A stretch of DNA of 64,000 bases from Motiliproteus sp041586735 (GCA_041586735.1 JBFGZQ010000011.1:1-64000); one strand, 5' to 3'; numbered from the stretch's first letter, positions 36,305 to 45,256 are shown. Notes: generated by a model not told the origin, from the sequence alone. Program-made: numbers and translations.

Positions 36305-37369
36305 ATGGAGATGCGCGAAACGACGGTTGTTCGGCCTAGGCGAGCAACAAACAGGCACGTAAAAAAGCAGACTACGGATACTGTGATGGCTATAGATGAT
36401 ATCACCGATGACCCGGATCAAATGGATTCAGACGCGGATGTGGACGCGGATTTGGACGTGGATTCAGACGTGGATGCCGATGAACAGTTGCTGGATAGAG
36501 CGCGGGGCGAGGTTCGTAAGGATCTGGTGAAGGCCAGAAATATGGATGCCACCCAACTTTACCTCAACGAGATCGGCTTCTCACCGTTGCTGAGCGCTGA
36601 GGAGGAGGTGTTCTTCTCGCGTAAGGCGTTACGCGGCTGCGAGGCTTCTCGTAAGCGCATGATCGAGAGCAATCTGCGTCTGGTCGTTAAAATTTCACGG
36701 CGCTACATCCATCGCGGTCTGACCCTGTTAGACCTGATCGAAGAGGGTAATCTGGGTCTGATTCGGGCGGTTGAGAAGTTTGATCCCGAGCGTGGTTTTC
36801 GTTTTTCCACTTATGCCACCTGGTGGATCCGGCAGACCGTCGAACGCGCCATTATGAATCAGACGCGTACCATTCGACTGCCGATTCATGTCGTCAAAGA
36901 GCTGAATGTCTATCTACGGGCGGCGCGTGTCCTGGCGCAGAAACTCGATCATGAGCCCACCTGCGAGGAGATCGCGGAGATGCTCGATAAGCCGGTTGAG
37001 AATATCAAGCGGATGATGGGGCTTAACGAACGTGTGGTCTCCATGGATGTGCCCGTCGGTAAAGATTCAGAAAAAAACCTGGTCGAGACCCTCACCGATA
37101 ATGAGGCTGCCGATCCTGAAACCTGGCTGCAGAATACCAACCTGATCGGCCGTTTGGATCAATGGTTGGAGACCCTGCCCGATAAGCATAAAGAGGTACT
37201 GATGCGCCGTTTTGGCTTGCATGGGCACGAGATTAGTACCCTGGAAGAGGTGGGGCGTGAAATCGGTCTGACCCGTGAGCGGGTTCGCCAAATTCAGGTT
37301 GAGGCGTTGAAACACTTGCGTGAAATCGTTGAGAATAACGGCCTGACTGGCGCCGACCTGCTGGAATAG
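36305..37369 (+). CDS. rpoS: RNA polymerase sigma factor RpoS
   Basis: A 354-residue stationary-phase and general stress sigma factor. Region 1.2 begins DATQLYLNEIGFSPLLSAEE, region 2 has RFSTYATWWIRQTVERAIM, and region 4 ends GLTRERVRQIQVEALKHLRE. The ATG at 36305 has AGGGAG upstream. The N-terminal 60 residues are long and very acidic, with an Asp-Val/Asp-Ala repeat (DADVDADLDVDSDVDADE) not typical of the E. coli protein. A strong terminator follows at 37402. Confidence 0.95.
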   Translation: MEMRETTVVRPRRATNRHVKKQTTDTVMAIDDITDDPDQMDSDADVDADLDVDSDVDADEQLLDRARGEVRKDLVKARNMDATQLYLNEIGFSPLLSAEEEVFFSRKALRGCEASRKRMIESNLRLVVKISRRYIHRGLTLLDLIEEGNLGLIRAVEKFDPERGFRFSTYATWWIRQTVERAIMNQTRTIRLPIHVVKELNVYLRAARVLAQKLDHEPTCEEIAEMLDKPVENIKRMMGLNERVVSMDVPVGKDSEKNLVETLTDNEAADPETWLQNTNLIGRLDQWLETLPDKHKEVLMRRFGLHGHEISTLEEVGREIGLTRERVRQIQVEALKHLREIVENNGLTGADLLE

Positions 37370-37401
37370 GCCGCCCCGTTTCAGCGATCAGCCATTGCAG
37401 T

Positions 37402-37435
37402 GCTGTTGGAGTTAGCGCTCCAGCAGCTTTTTTTT
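37402..37435 (+). terminator. Intrinsic terminator of rpoS, overlapping the fdxA 3' end
   Basis: gctgttggag (37402-37411) pairs with ctccagcagc (37418-37427; one G-T mismatch) around a 6-nt loop, followed by eight T. This is a strong Rho-independent terminator 32 nt after rpoS. Read on the other strand, the T-run and stem encode the last residues (KKKLLER) and stop of fdxA, so one sequence serves both genes. Confidence 0.9.
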
Positions 37436-37735
37436 GTCTGGTTTGCCATCCCACGCCTTGGCATCCGCGGGCGCGGCTTTCATCTCCGAGATATTGGGCC
37501 AAATCTCGGCCAGTTCGGCATTGAGCTGAATAAATTCCAGCTGGTTCGCCGGCACGTCACCTTCATCGAAGATCGCGCCGGCCGGACACTCGGGTTCGCA
37601 TAGCGCGCAGTCGATGCATTCGTCCGGATGGATAACCAAAAAATTGGGGCCTTCATAGAAGCAATCAACCGGGCAGACCTCGACACAGTCGGTGTATTTA
37701 CATTTGATACAGTTTTCGGTGACTACAAAAGTCAT
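37412..37735 (-). CDS. fdxA: 7Fe ferredoxin FdxA
   Basis: A 107-residue ferredoxin with a [3Fe-4S] and a [4Fe-4S] cluster. The N-terminal cluster motif TENCIKCKYTDCVEVCPVDC and the second CIDCALCEPECPAGA are intact. The C-terminal extension (PNISEMKAAPADAKAWDGK) is typical of the FdxA family. The ATG at 37735 matches the family start MTFVVTENC; a longer upstream frame does not. It is convergent with rpoS and its last codons lie within the rpoS terminator. Its electron partner is not evident from context. Confidence 0.95.
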   Translation of the reverse strand: MTFVVTENCIKCKYTDCVEVCPVDCFYEGPNFLVIHPDECIDCALCEPECPAGAIFDEGDVPANQLEFIQLNAELAEIWPNISEMKAAPADAKAWDGKPDKKKLLER

Positions 37736-37790
37736 AATCGATACTCGCGCGAGTGGCGCTCCCGTCACATGGAGCGCCAATATAGGGACT

Positions 37791-37955
37791 AGCAGTCTGT
37801 CGGACTTAACGCTGATCTACTGCAGGAAAGCCGACTTTGGCCATTTTTTGTGCTCTTTTTCGTTAAATAGAACCACTATTCGCCTCAAAAGAGTCCAAAA
37901 ACTGTCTCAAATCGGTCTTCCCCTCGCTACGACCGGTCAAGTCCGACAGGCTGCT
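37791..37955. mobile_element. MITE-like element with terminal inverted repeats
   Basis: agcagtctgtcggactta (37791-37808) and caagtccgacaggctgct (37938-37955) are inverted repeats matching at 16 of 18 positions. They enclose a non-coding interior; the whole is 165 bp. The interior has internal symmetry (gccgactttggccattttt and related). There is no ORF. It sits between fdxA and mutS. The termini look like those of a DDE transposon, but the parental element is not in the window and I see no clear target duplication. Confidence 0.65.
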
Positions 37956-37972
37956 GAGCCCCAGTATAGGTG

Positions 37973-40573
37973 TTATTGCAGACTTTGTTTGAGTAGGTAG
38001 AGCTGCTCCAGTGCCTGACGAGGAGTTAAGCTATCCGGATCGATCGCCTGAAGCGCGCTTTCCAGCGGGTGCGGGGCGATTATGTCTGGGAGTTTTGGCT
38101 CGACCACCGCAGGTTCGGGGGTGCTGAACAGGTCGGCCTGCAGCGGAGTTAGACCTTCCCGGATCGAGGTCGATTCCAGTTGTCTGAGCTTGTGCTTGGC
38201 CTCATCGATCACCACTAGAGGAACCCCAGCCAGCTTGGCTACCTGCAGGCCGTAACTCTGGCTGGCGGGACCGTCGTGGACACTGTGAAGGAAGATAATA
38301 TGATCGTTATGCTCGGTCGCCGTTAGGTGGATGTTAGCAACCCCCTGTTCGGTTTCAGGCAGGCTGGTGAGCTCGAAGTAATGGGTGGCAAACAGGGTGA
38401 ACGCACGTGTCTGGGAGGCCAGATGACGGGCGCAGGACCAGGCGAGCGACAGACCATCGAAGGTGCTGGTACCGCGACCGACCTCATCCATCAACACCAG
38501 GCTATGGGGGGTGGCGTTGTGCAGAATGTTGGCGGTTTCGGTCATCTCCACCATAAAGGTAGATCGACCCCCGGCAAGATCGTCAGAGGAACCCATGCGG
38601 GTAAAAATCTGATCCACCAAACCAATATGGGCCTGGGTTGCGGGTACATAACTGCCGATGTGTGCCATCAGTACAATCAGGGCTGCCTGGCGCATAAAGG
38701 TCGATTTACCGCCCATGTTGGGACCGGTAATCACCAGCATGCGGCGCTCGGTATCCAGAAGTAGATCGTTGCCGACAAAGGGGCTCTCCGAGACCCGTTC
38801 GACGACCGGGTGGCGGCCCTCTTGAATCTGGATGCCGGGCACTTCCGAGAGCGTCGGTGCGCAGTAGTTGAGGCGGTCGGCGCGGGCCGCCAGGTTGTTA
38901 AGGACGTCCAGTTGCGCCAGTGCCGCGGCGCTGTCCTGTAAGGGAGCCAGTTGTTCGGCGACCGATTCCAGCAGTGCTTCGTAGAGCAGCTTTTCTCGAC
39001 TCAGGGCGCGGCTCTTACTGCTCAGCGCCTTATCTTCGAACTCTTTCAGTTCTGGGGTGATAAAACGCTCGGCATTTTTGAGGGTCTGTCTGCGGATATA
39101 CTCGGCCGGTGCTTGAGCCGATTGTGCCCGGCTTATCTCGATGTAATAACCGTGTACCCGGTTGTAGCCGACCTTGAGGGTGGCGATACCGGTGCGGGCT
39201 TTTTCGCGCAGCTCCAGCTCTAGCAGGTAGCCGCCAGCATTTTCACTCAGCGAGCGCAGCTCATCGAGTTCCGTGTCATAGCCTTCGGCGATCACCCCGC
39301 CGTCGCGGATAATTACCGGCGGATTGTCGATGATCGCGCTGGACAGTAGTTGTTCAAGCTCGGGAAACTCACTAATGGCCGCGCCTAGCTGCTGCGCCAG
39401 CGGGGCCTGCAGTGGGACGAGCAACTGTTGTAATACCGGCAGCGAGGCCAGCGCGGTTTTGAGGCGTTCTAGGTCGCGAGGCCGGGCCGAACGCAGGGCG
39501 ATGCGGGCCAGAATACGTTCGACATCACCGATCTGTTTCAGCACCGGTTGCAGGCCCTCAAAACGGATATCCTCAAGCAAGTGGCTGATGCAGAGTTGAC
39601 GTTGCTTGATCTGATCCAGATCGCGCAGTGGCCGATGTAGCCAGCGGCGCAGCAAACGGCCGCCCATCGGTGTGGAGGTGCGGTCGAGTACCGAGATCAG
39701 GGTGTTGTCGGTGCCGCCCATCAGGTTGGCATCCAGTTCTAGGTTGCGGCGGGTGGCGGCATCGAGAATGACGCTGCTGCCCTGACGTTCGGCGCTGATG
39801 CTGCGAATATGCGGCAGGGCGGTACGTTGCGTCTCGCGGGCGTACTGCAGCAGACAGCCCGCAGCGCGTAAGGCGGTAGCCAGGGTTTCACAGCCGAAGC
39901 CGCTCAGGTCTCGGGTTTGAAACTGCTGTGTCAATAGCCGATGAGCGCTGTCAAACTCGAAATTCCAGGGCGGCTGGCGGCGCAAGCCTTTACAGCGGTT
40001 CAGCAGCTCGTCGAGGCCATCCTCTTCATTAAACAGCAGCTCGGCGGGTTGCAGGCGGGCCAGCTCACTGAGCAGTGCCGTGTCACCCTCCACTTCCATC
40101 ACCAGGAACCGGCCCGCGCTGATATCCAGGCTGGCAATACCAAAAGTGCGTTGATCGCGAGTGATCGCGACCAATAGATTGTCACGAGAGGCATCCAGTA
40201 GTGCCTCGTCGGTCAGGGTGCCGGGGGTGACCACCCGTGCCACTCGGCGTTCTACCGGGCCTTTGCTGGTCGCAGGATCGCCGAACTGTTCGACAATGGC
40301 GACCGATTTTCCGGCGCGGACGATCTTGGCGATATAATTTTCGGCCGCATGGTAGGGGATACCTGCCATCGGAATGGGCTCGCCACCCGAGTGGCCACGA
40401 CTGGTCAGCGAGATGTCGAGGAGTTGGGCTGCTTGGCGGGCATCGTCGTAAAACAGCTCGTAAAAATCGCCCATGCGGTAGAATACCAGCTCGCTGGGGT
40501 GCTCGGCTTTGATGCCAAAGTACTGGGTCATCATCGGTGTGTGAGAGCTGTTTTTGGCTAGGGTTTTACTCAT
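37973..40573 (-). CDS. mutS: DNA mismatch repair protein MutS
   Basis: An 866-residue mismatch-recognition ATPase. The mismatch-wedging Phe-x-Glu motif is F37-Y38-E39 in RMGDFYELF. The C-terminal ATPase has Walker A ITGPNMGGKSTFMRQ and Walker B SLVLMDEVGRGTSTFDGLSL, and the signature LATHYFELTSLP is present. The length is near that of E. coli (853). It is divergent from pncC-recA; the mutS-cinA/pncC-recA neighbourhood is conserved in many gammaproteobacteria. Confidence 0.96.
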   Translation of the reverse strand: MSKTLAKNSSHTPMMTQYFGIKAEHPSELVFYRMGDFYELFYDDARQAAQLLDISLTSRGHSGGEPIPMAGIPYHAAENYIAKIVRAGKSVAIVEQFGDPATSKGPVERRVARVVTPGTLTDEALLDASRDNLLVAITRDQRTFGIASLDISAGRFLVMEVEGDTALLSELARLQPAELLFNEEDGLDELLNRCKGLRRQPPWNFEFDSAHRLLTQQFQTRDLSGFGCETLATALRAAGCLLQYARETQRTALPHIRSISAERQGSSVILDAATRRNLELDANLMGGTDNTLISVLDRTSTPMGGRLLRRWLHRPLRDLDQIKQRQLCISHLLEDIRFEGLQPVLKQIGDVERILARIALRSARPRDLERLKTALASLPVLQQLLVPLQAPLAQQLGAAISEFPELEQLLSSAIIDNPPVIIRDGGVIAEGYDTELDELRSLSENAGGYLLELELREKARTGIATLKVGYNRVHGYYIEISRAQSAQAPAEYIRRQTLKNAERFITPELKEFEDKALSSKSRALSREKLLYEALLESVAEQLAPLQDSAAALAQLDVLNNLAARADRLNYCAPTLSEVPGIQIQEGRHPVVERVSESPFVGNDLLLDTERRMLVITGPNMGGKSTFMRQAALIVLMAHIGSYVPATQAHIGLVDQIFTRMGSSDDLAGGRSTFMVEMTETANILHNATPHSLVLMDEVGRGTSTFDGLSLAWSCARHLASQTRAFTLFATHYFELTSLPETEQGVANIHLTATEHNDHIIFLHSVHDGPASQSYGLQVAKLAGVPLVVIDEAKHKLRQLESTSIREGLTPLQADLFSTPEPAVVEPKLPDIIAPHPLESALQAIDPDSLTPRQALEQLYLLKQSLQ

Positions 40574-40724
40574 GCGGGAGTCAATGCCATCTGCTAAGTT
40601 GTGAGGTTCTAGGTTCTAGGTTGTGAGGTGCGAGCACGCCGATCTGCTACCCTGCAAAGCAGAGTATTCTACGGCATGTTGTGGCATATTTCTAAACCGT
40701 ACTTTCAATTTCCATGGAGGCTGG

Positions 40725-41201
40725 ATGCAGACATTGATACAGCAGTTAGCGACGGCGTTACTGCGGCGCCATTGGACGCTGGTCACTGCCGAGTCCTGTA
40801 CCGGGGGCGGGGTGGCTTGGCGGCTAACGGAGCTGGCCGGCAGCTCGGCCTGGTTGGAAGGCGGGTTTGTGACCTACTCCAATGCCATGAAGCAGCGGTT
40901 GTTGGGAGTTAGCGCCGCATTGCTCGAGCAGCAGGGTGCGGTCAGTCGGGCCTGTGTGGAAGCGATGGCGCAGGGCGCGTTGGCTAACAGTCAGGCGCAG
41001 CTGAGTGTGGCGATTAGCGGTATTGCCGGGCCAGGTGGCGGCAGCGAGGAGAAACCGGTGGGTACTGTATGGATCGCCTGGGCGCGCGCTGATGGGGTCA
41101 GCCAGAGTACGTTGTTTGATTTCAGTGGGGATCGTCAATCTATTAGAGATCAAGCGGTTGAAAAGGCGATCTCAGGGTTGCTGGCGCTGCTAGAGCGATA
41201 A
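40725..41201 (+). CDS. pncC: Nicotinamide-nucleotide amidohydrolase PncC (CinA C-terminal domain)
   Basis: A 158-residue single-domain CinA-C protein. It deamidates nicotinamide mononucleotide to nicotinate mononucleotide in pyridine nucleotide recycling. The motif VTAESCTGGGVAWRLTELAG with its catalytic Ser, then GFVTYSNAMKQRLLGV and VAISGIAGPGGGSEEKPVGT, are diagnostic. The ATG at 40725 has GGAGG seven bases upstream. It lies just before recA, the usual place for cinA-type genes. Confidence 0.93.
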   Translation: MQTLIQQLATALLRRHWTLVTAESCTGGGVAWRLTELAGSSAWLEGGFVTYSNAMKQRLLGVSAALLEQQGAVSRACVEAMAQGALANSQAQLSVAISGIAGPGGGSEEKPVGTVWIAWARADGVSQSTLFDFSGDRQSIRDQAVEKAISGLLALLER

Positions 41202-41215
41202 ATAGCAATCCTGGG

Positions 41216-41260
41216 TTGCGTTTAACAAAAGTTATGAAATAATACTGTTCAGATATACAG
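41216..41260 (+). promoter_or_regulatory. recA promoter with LexA (SOS) box
   Basis: ctgttcagatatacag (41245-41260) fits the gammaproteobacterial SOS box CTG-N10-CAG, with an AT-rich centre. It overlaps or follows a likely -10 taatac (41240-41245), with a -35 ttgcgt (41216-41221) 18 nt upstream. LexA bound here would block recA transcription until DNA damage. Confidence 0.9.
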
Positions 41261-41341
41261 TTGTTTGGTGTGGGTCGGTATGCGTCATACAGATCGGCCC
41301 GTTCTGGAAAGCCTAATCAGTCAGAGTCTAAGGGTATCGCA

Positions 41342-42391
41342 ATGGATGACAACAAAAAGAAGGCGCTGTCCGCCGCGCTAGCGCAGATCGAACGCCAGTT
41401 CGGCAAAGGTGCGGTCATGCGCATGGGTGACAAGCCGCGTGAAGCGATGCCCGCCGTGTCCACCGGATCGCTAGGGCTGGATATCGCCCTGGGTATCGGC
41501 GGTCTACCCTATGGGCGTATCTGTGAGATCTACGGCCCCGAGTCGTCCGGTAAGACCACCCTGACGCTACAGGTGATTGCCGAAGCGCAAAAGACCGGCA
41601 AGACCTGCGCCTTCATCGATGCCGAACACGCCCTTGACCCCATCTATGCCGAGAAGTTGGGGGTCAATATCAATGATCTGCTGGTTTCCCAGCCCGATAC
41701 CGGCGAGCAGGCGCTGGAGATCTGCGACATGCTGGTGCGTTCGAATACCGTTGATGTAGTGGTTATCGACTCCGTGGCTGCGTTGGTCCCTAAAGCCGAG
41801 ATTGAAGGCGAGATGGGCGATACCCATGTGGGGTTACAAGCCCGGCTGATGTCCCAGGCGCTCCGTAAGATTACCGGTAACGTCAAGAATGCCAACTGTT
41901 TGCTGATCTTTATTAATCAGATACGCATGAAGATCGGAGTGATGTTCGGTTCACCCGAGACCACCTCTGGAGGCAACTCCTTGAAATTCTACTCTTCTGT
42001 GCGTTTGGATATTCGTCGCACCGGTGCGGTGAAAGACAAGGACGAGGTGATCGGCAACGAAACCCGGGTCAAGATCGTTAAAAACAAAGTGTCGCCGCCC
42101 TTTAAACAAGCCGAATTCCAGATTTTGTACGGCCAGGGGATCTACAAAATGGGCGAGTTGATCGATCTCGGCGTCAAGCAGGGCTTGGTCGATAAAGCCG
42201 GTGCCTGGTACGCCTATAAAGGCAATAAAATCGGCCAGGGCAAAGCCAACTCAGCCAGTTACCTCAAAGACAACCCCGAGGTAGCCGAAGAGATCGAAAC
42301 CCTGATTCGTGATGCGCTGATGCCGAAGCCGTCGACACCGTCACAACCCAAAGAAATGGTTGATCTGGTGACCGGAGAAATTGAGTTTTAA
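41342..42391 (+). CDS. recA: Recombinase RecA
   Basis: A 349-residue DNA-dependent ATPase for homologous recombination and SOS co-protease activity. It starts MDDNKKKALSAALAQIERQF. Walker A is GPESSGKTT (about 65-73). ALRKITGNVKNANCLLIFIN and the L1/L2 loop regions are conserved. An SOS box precedes it and a strong terminator follows at 42401. recX, common after recA, is not present. An IS-bracketed island begins about 60 nt beyond the stop. Confidence 0.97.
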   Translation: MDDNKKKALSAALAQIERQFGKGAVMRMGDKPREAMPAVSTGSLGLDIALGIGGLPYGRICEIYGPESSGKTTLTLQVIAEAQKTGKTCAFIDAEHALDPIYAEKLGVNINDLLVSQPDTGEQALEICDMLVRSNTVDVVVIDSVAALVPKAEIEGEMGDTHVGLQARLMSQALRKITGNVKNANCLLIFINQIRMKIGVMFGSPETTSGGNSLKFYSSVRLDIRRTGAVKDKDEVIGNETRVKIVKNKVSPPFKQAEFQILYGQGIYKMGELIDLGVKQGLVDKAGAWYAYKGNKIGQGKANSASYLKDNPEVAEEIETLIRDALMPKPSTPSQPKEMVDLVTGEIEF

Positions 42392-42400
42392 TCCTTCTTC

Positions 42401-42421
42401 AAGGCCCTTCGGGGCCTTTTT
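42401..42421 (+). terminator. recA terminator
   Basis: aaggccc (42401-42407) and ggggcctt (42411-42418) form a GC-rich stem with a short loop, followed by a T-run (ttt at 42419-42421). It lies ten bases after the recA stop. Confidence 0.9.
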
Positions 42422-42451
42422 GGTGTTTGCCAGGCACGGTGCCTAGGAAAA

Positions 42452-42813
42452 CTTACGATTAAGTCCCGCTTAATGGGTCATCTTATGGATTATGCCGCGA
42501 TAGCGGCGTAATTGACCGTTTTTTAATCATTTGTACCCGCCAGTATGCTGATTTACAGCATGCAGACGGACCTATCCTACGCCCGCAGCATCTGATCCAC
42601 GCGAACAATGTTAGCCAGGGTAAATAACATCGCCAGCTTGCCATTATTCTTCTTCAGACCGCAGTAGCGAGTCTTGGTAAATCCTAACTGGCATTTAATC
42701 ATTCGGAACTGATGCTCAACTTTGTCTCTGATACTGGCGATAGTCGCTGTCGGCGAAGATAAAACCCTCATCACCATGGCGCCGGTATCCGACTTGGTTG
42801 AGATTGTGCTCAT
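42452..42813 (-). pseudogene. IS5-family transposase remnant, left flank of the island
   Basis: The minus-strand frame ending at 42577 encodes a transposase C-terminus: IRDKVEHQFRMIKCQLGFTK, then TRYCGLKKNNGKLAMLF and a stop. Another frame just upstream gives NQVGYRRHGDEGFIFADSDY, matching the earlier LLHGDE...ADAGY block of IS5 transposases. The gene is thus internally deleted and frameshifted and lacks its 5' half. The non-coding tail to 42452 includes a hairpin (gccgcgatagcggcg). The stretch 42452-42720 recurs at 49469-49737 in the same orientation. Confidence 0.85.
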
Positions 42814-43137
42814 TGGCAGGTGATCTTATCTGCGACTGTGTGTCCGGAAAACTGTTGCCAGATCAGACTGCCTCATGGCGAAGGCTTATTCGCCATTACC
42901 CTAGCTCCTAATTGCTGCTGGTGGGCCGTCGATCAGGGAGGCATTGTTCTTCTATTCGCTACATGCGGATTCTCGGGTTTGGCCTTTATCAAGCTGGAAA
43001 ATGTGAAGGGGATAAGAGTTGGATCCTTGATTATTTTTTTTATTATTGATAGATTGTGTCTGTCAGAGAAACAGAGTTCTTCTCAAAGAAATAATAGGAT
43101 CGATTGAACTCCCTAATAACTAATAAGGATCTTTGCC
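42814..43137. other. Gene-free interval at the start of the island
   Basis: 324 bp between the IS5 remnant and the cupin gene. A 95-codon open frame here has no recognisable features or good start and I reject it. The last 150 bp become AT-rich (gattattttttttattattg near 43028) and probably hold the promoter of the cupin operon. No specific promoter can be assigned with confidence. Confidence 0.5.
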
Positions 43138-43521
43138 ATGCATCCGGAAAAATTGCTTCACAACTGGAATGATTTGGATCGCGAAATTGTCCGTAAAGGT
43201 GTAGAGCGCGTTGGCTTTCGTGGTAATGACAGCCTTTGTGTCATGAATTGGCTGAGTCCGGGAATGGATGTCAATCCACACAGTCATCCTTTCGAACAGC
43301 TAGTGCTCATCGTTCAGGGGAGGGTACGTTTTCATATAGGTGATGAATACGTTGAAGGTGGGCCCGGAAGTATGATCCGCATACCGCCTCATGCCATGCA
43401 CTATGCCGAGCCCATTGGCGATGAGGTGGTACTCAATCTTGACGTGTTCGCGCCGCTACGTGAAGACTACCGACATCTTGTCGAGTATCAGGCCGCCGAG
43501 TTTTCCGAACGGGACGTTTGA
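43138..43521 (+). CDS. Cupin-domain protein
   Basis: A 127-residue single-cupin protein. The metal-binding motif PHSHPFEQLVLIVQGRVRF gives the two His and the Glu of cupin motif 1; motif 2 is around IRIPPHAMHYAEP. Small cupins of this kind act as isomerases, decarboxylases or dioxygenases, or as binding proteins; no substrate can be named. It heads a likely operon with an aldolase, a DUF6282 protein and an IclR regulator. Its stop lies two bases before the aldolase ATG, so the genes are coupled. Confidence 0.85.
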   Translation: MHPEKLLHNWNDLDREIVRKGVERVGFRGNDSLCVMNWLSPGMDVNPHSHPFEQLVLIVQGRVRFHIGDEYVEGGPGSMIRIPPHAMHYAEPIGDEVVLNLDVFAPLREDYRHLVEYQAAEFSERDV

Positions 43522-43523
43522 AA

Positions 43524-44288
43524 ATGGATGTTGTGGGTTTTCGTCAACGTCTGGTTACTGGTGAGCGGCTCCTTAGCAGCTTTATCAAGACGCCTCATCA
43601 CAGCGCAGTCGAGATTGCCGGTATCGCAGGGTTTGATGCGGTCGTGCTGGATGCCGAGCATGCTGCGTTCGATGCCACTCGGATGGATATCAGTCTGCTT
43701 GCCTGCCGCGCGGCGAATGTCTGCAGTTTGGTGCGGATTGCAGATGCCACGAAGGCCAGCGTGTTGCAAGCACTTGACCTCGGTGCTGATGGCTTGGTGG
43801 TGCCTCATGTCGTGAGTGCCGAACAGGCCTCTGGAATTATCGCCAGTACTCGTTACCGCAGCGGTAACCGCGGTTTCTCCAATTCTCCTCGCGCTGGAGA
43901 ATATGGTCGGTTGAGTATGACTGAGCACATCAGCCTGCACGATGAGCGGATAAGCGTGATTTGCCAGATTGAAGACGCCGAAGCCATAGAGCGGGTCGAC
44001 GAGATCGCCACCGTAGAGGGTGTCGACTGTCTTTTTGTCGGTCGCGCTGACCTGGCAGTTTCTTTCCGTACCTTCGATCTGGGGCATCCTGAGGTCGAGC
44101 TAGCCGTTATTCACAGCCTACGCGCCGCCCGCGACGCGGGAAAAGCCTCAGGTCTCTTTGTTTCTAGCCTTGATGAAGTGGAGCGATACGCCCGCGAGGG
44201 TGCAACCTTCTTCATCTTAGGCTCTGACCAGGCAGCACTGCGCACGACCTGGACCCAGCAGGTTCAGCAATTTCGCGCAAACTACTGA
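43524..44288 (+). CDS. HpcH/HpaI-family 2-oxoacid aldolase
   Basis: A 254-residue class II (metal-dependent) aldolase of the HpcH/HpaI family, which cleaves 4-hydroxy-2-oxoacids to pyruvate and an aldehyde. VLDAEHAAFDATRMD holds the catalytic His. The metal ligands are Glu in ICQIEDAEAIE and Asp in LFVGRADLAVS (GRADL where many members have GPxDL). The ATG at 43524 is two bases after the cupin stop. A pathway ending in aldol cleavage is implied; the actual substrate is unknown. Confidence 0.87.
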   Translation: MDVVGFRQRLVTGERLLSSFIKTPHHSAVEIAGIAGFDAVVLDAEHAAFDATRMDISLLACRAANVCSLVRIADATKASVLQALDLGADGLVVPHVVSAEQASGIIASTRYRSGNRGFSNSPRAGEYGRLSMTEHISLHDERISVICQIEDAEAIERVDEIATVEGVDCLFVGRADLAVSFRTFDLGHPEVELAVIHSLRAARDAGKASGLFVSSLDEVERYAREGATFFILGSDQAALRTTWTQQVQQFRANY

Positions 44289-44315
44289 AACTATATAAAA
44301 CAACAAGGTGACATC

Positions 44316-45242
44316 ATGACGACTGTCTCTCTGCCTTACGATAATCGGGCCGCCCAAATCGAGTCGCTGCTTCAGGGGGCAATCGATTTGCACTGCCACA
44401 GCGGCCCGTCTGTAATGCCTCGTTACTGTGACCATATTGAAGCCATGCAGGAAGCATCGGAGGCCGGCCTCAAGGCGGTTCTGCTTAAGGATCACTACTA
44501 TTCCTGCACCCCTATTACCCACCTGCTTAACAAGCACTTCGCTGAGCTGGATGTGCAGATGCTGTCCGGTGTGCCGTTGAACAACTCCGTCGGTGGTCTC
44601 AATGTGCACGCCGTCGAGCATGGGCTGAAACTGGGGGCCAATCTGGTCTGGATGCCTACCTTCTCCTCTGCGAACCACATAGCCCACCATCATGAGGACG
44701 CCAAGTTCGTTGAGAAGTTTCCACAGACCACGCAGCGTATGCTACAGCCGATTCCACTTACAGTGCTCGATGACGACGGCAAATTGCGCGAAGAGGTCAG
44801 GGCGATTCTTGACCTGATCGCAGCCGAAGACGTTGTACTGTCAGCAGGACACCTCAATATCAGGGAGATCTGGCCGCTGTTCGAGGAAGCTCGAAAACGC
44901 GGGGTTAAGCGCCTGCTGGTCAACCATCCAACCTATGTGGTCGATGCAAGCTTGGACGACATGAGACAGCTGGCCAGCGAGGGTGTCTATATGGAGCATT
45001 CGATGTGTATGTGGGTACCCGGTTCAAAATTCAAATTCTATGATGCCGAGTTCTTGCAGCAGGTCATCGAAGCCGGCACGGTCGATCTGACCATCCTCGG
45101 ATCGGATCTCGGTCAACAGGGTAATCCCAATATCGTTGACGGCTTTCGCAGCGTGATTGGGACAGTACTGGATATTGGCTACAGTGAAGACGACATACGA
45201 AAGATGGTTTCAACCAATGCTGCGCGGTTGATGGGGATATGA
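44316..45242 (+). CDS. DUF6282-family amidohydrolase-like protein
   Basis: A 308-residue protein with an amidohydrolase-type start, GAIDLHCHSGPSVMPRYCD, where HxH is a likely metal site. HHHEDAKFVEKFP and the VVLSAGHLNIREIWPLFEEA and VNHPTYVVDASLDDMRQLA blocks follow. The family is recognised but uncharacterised; related TIM-barrel proteins are hydrolases or decarboxylases. It lies between the aldolase and the IclR regulator and starts 28 nt after the aldolase, with a short AAGGTG site. It may hydrolyse or decarboxylate the imported compound; this is inference. Confidence 0.8.
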   Translation: MTTVSLPYDNRAAQIESLLQGAIDLHCHSGPSVMPRYCDHIEAMQEASEAGLKAVLLKDHYYSCTPITHLLNKHFAELDVQMLSGVPLNNSVGGLNVHAVEHGLKLGANLVWMPTFSSANHIAHHHEDAKFVEKFPQTTQRMLQPIPLTVLDDDGKLREEVRAILDLIAAEDVVLSAGHLNIREIWPLFEEARKRGVKRLLVNHPTYVVDASLDDMRQLASEGVYMEHSMCMWVPGSKFKFYDAEFLQQVIEAGTVDLTILGSDLGQQGNPNIVDGFRSVIGTVLDIGYSEDDIRKMVSTNAARLMGI

Positions 45243-45256
45243 AGTCGGAGGTCATT

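Noticed and set aside
40601..40628. ggttctaggttctagg repeat between mutS and pncC
   Set aside because: Only two short copies; too little to call a functional element.
42820..43107. 95-codon plus-strand ORF before the cupin gene
   Set aside because: No ribosome binding site or motif, composition changes within it, and it lies in the debris beside the IS remnant.
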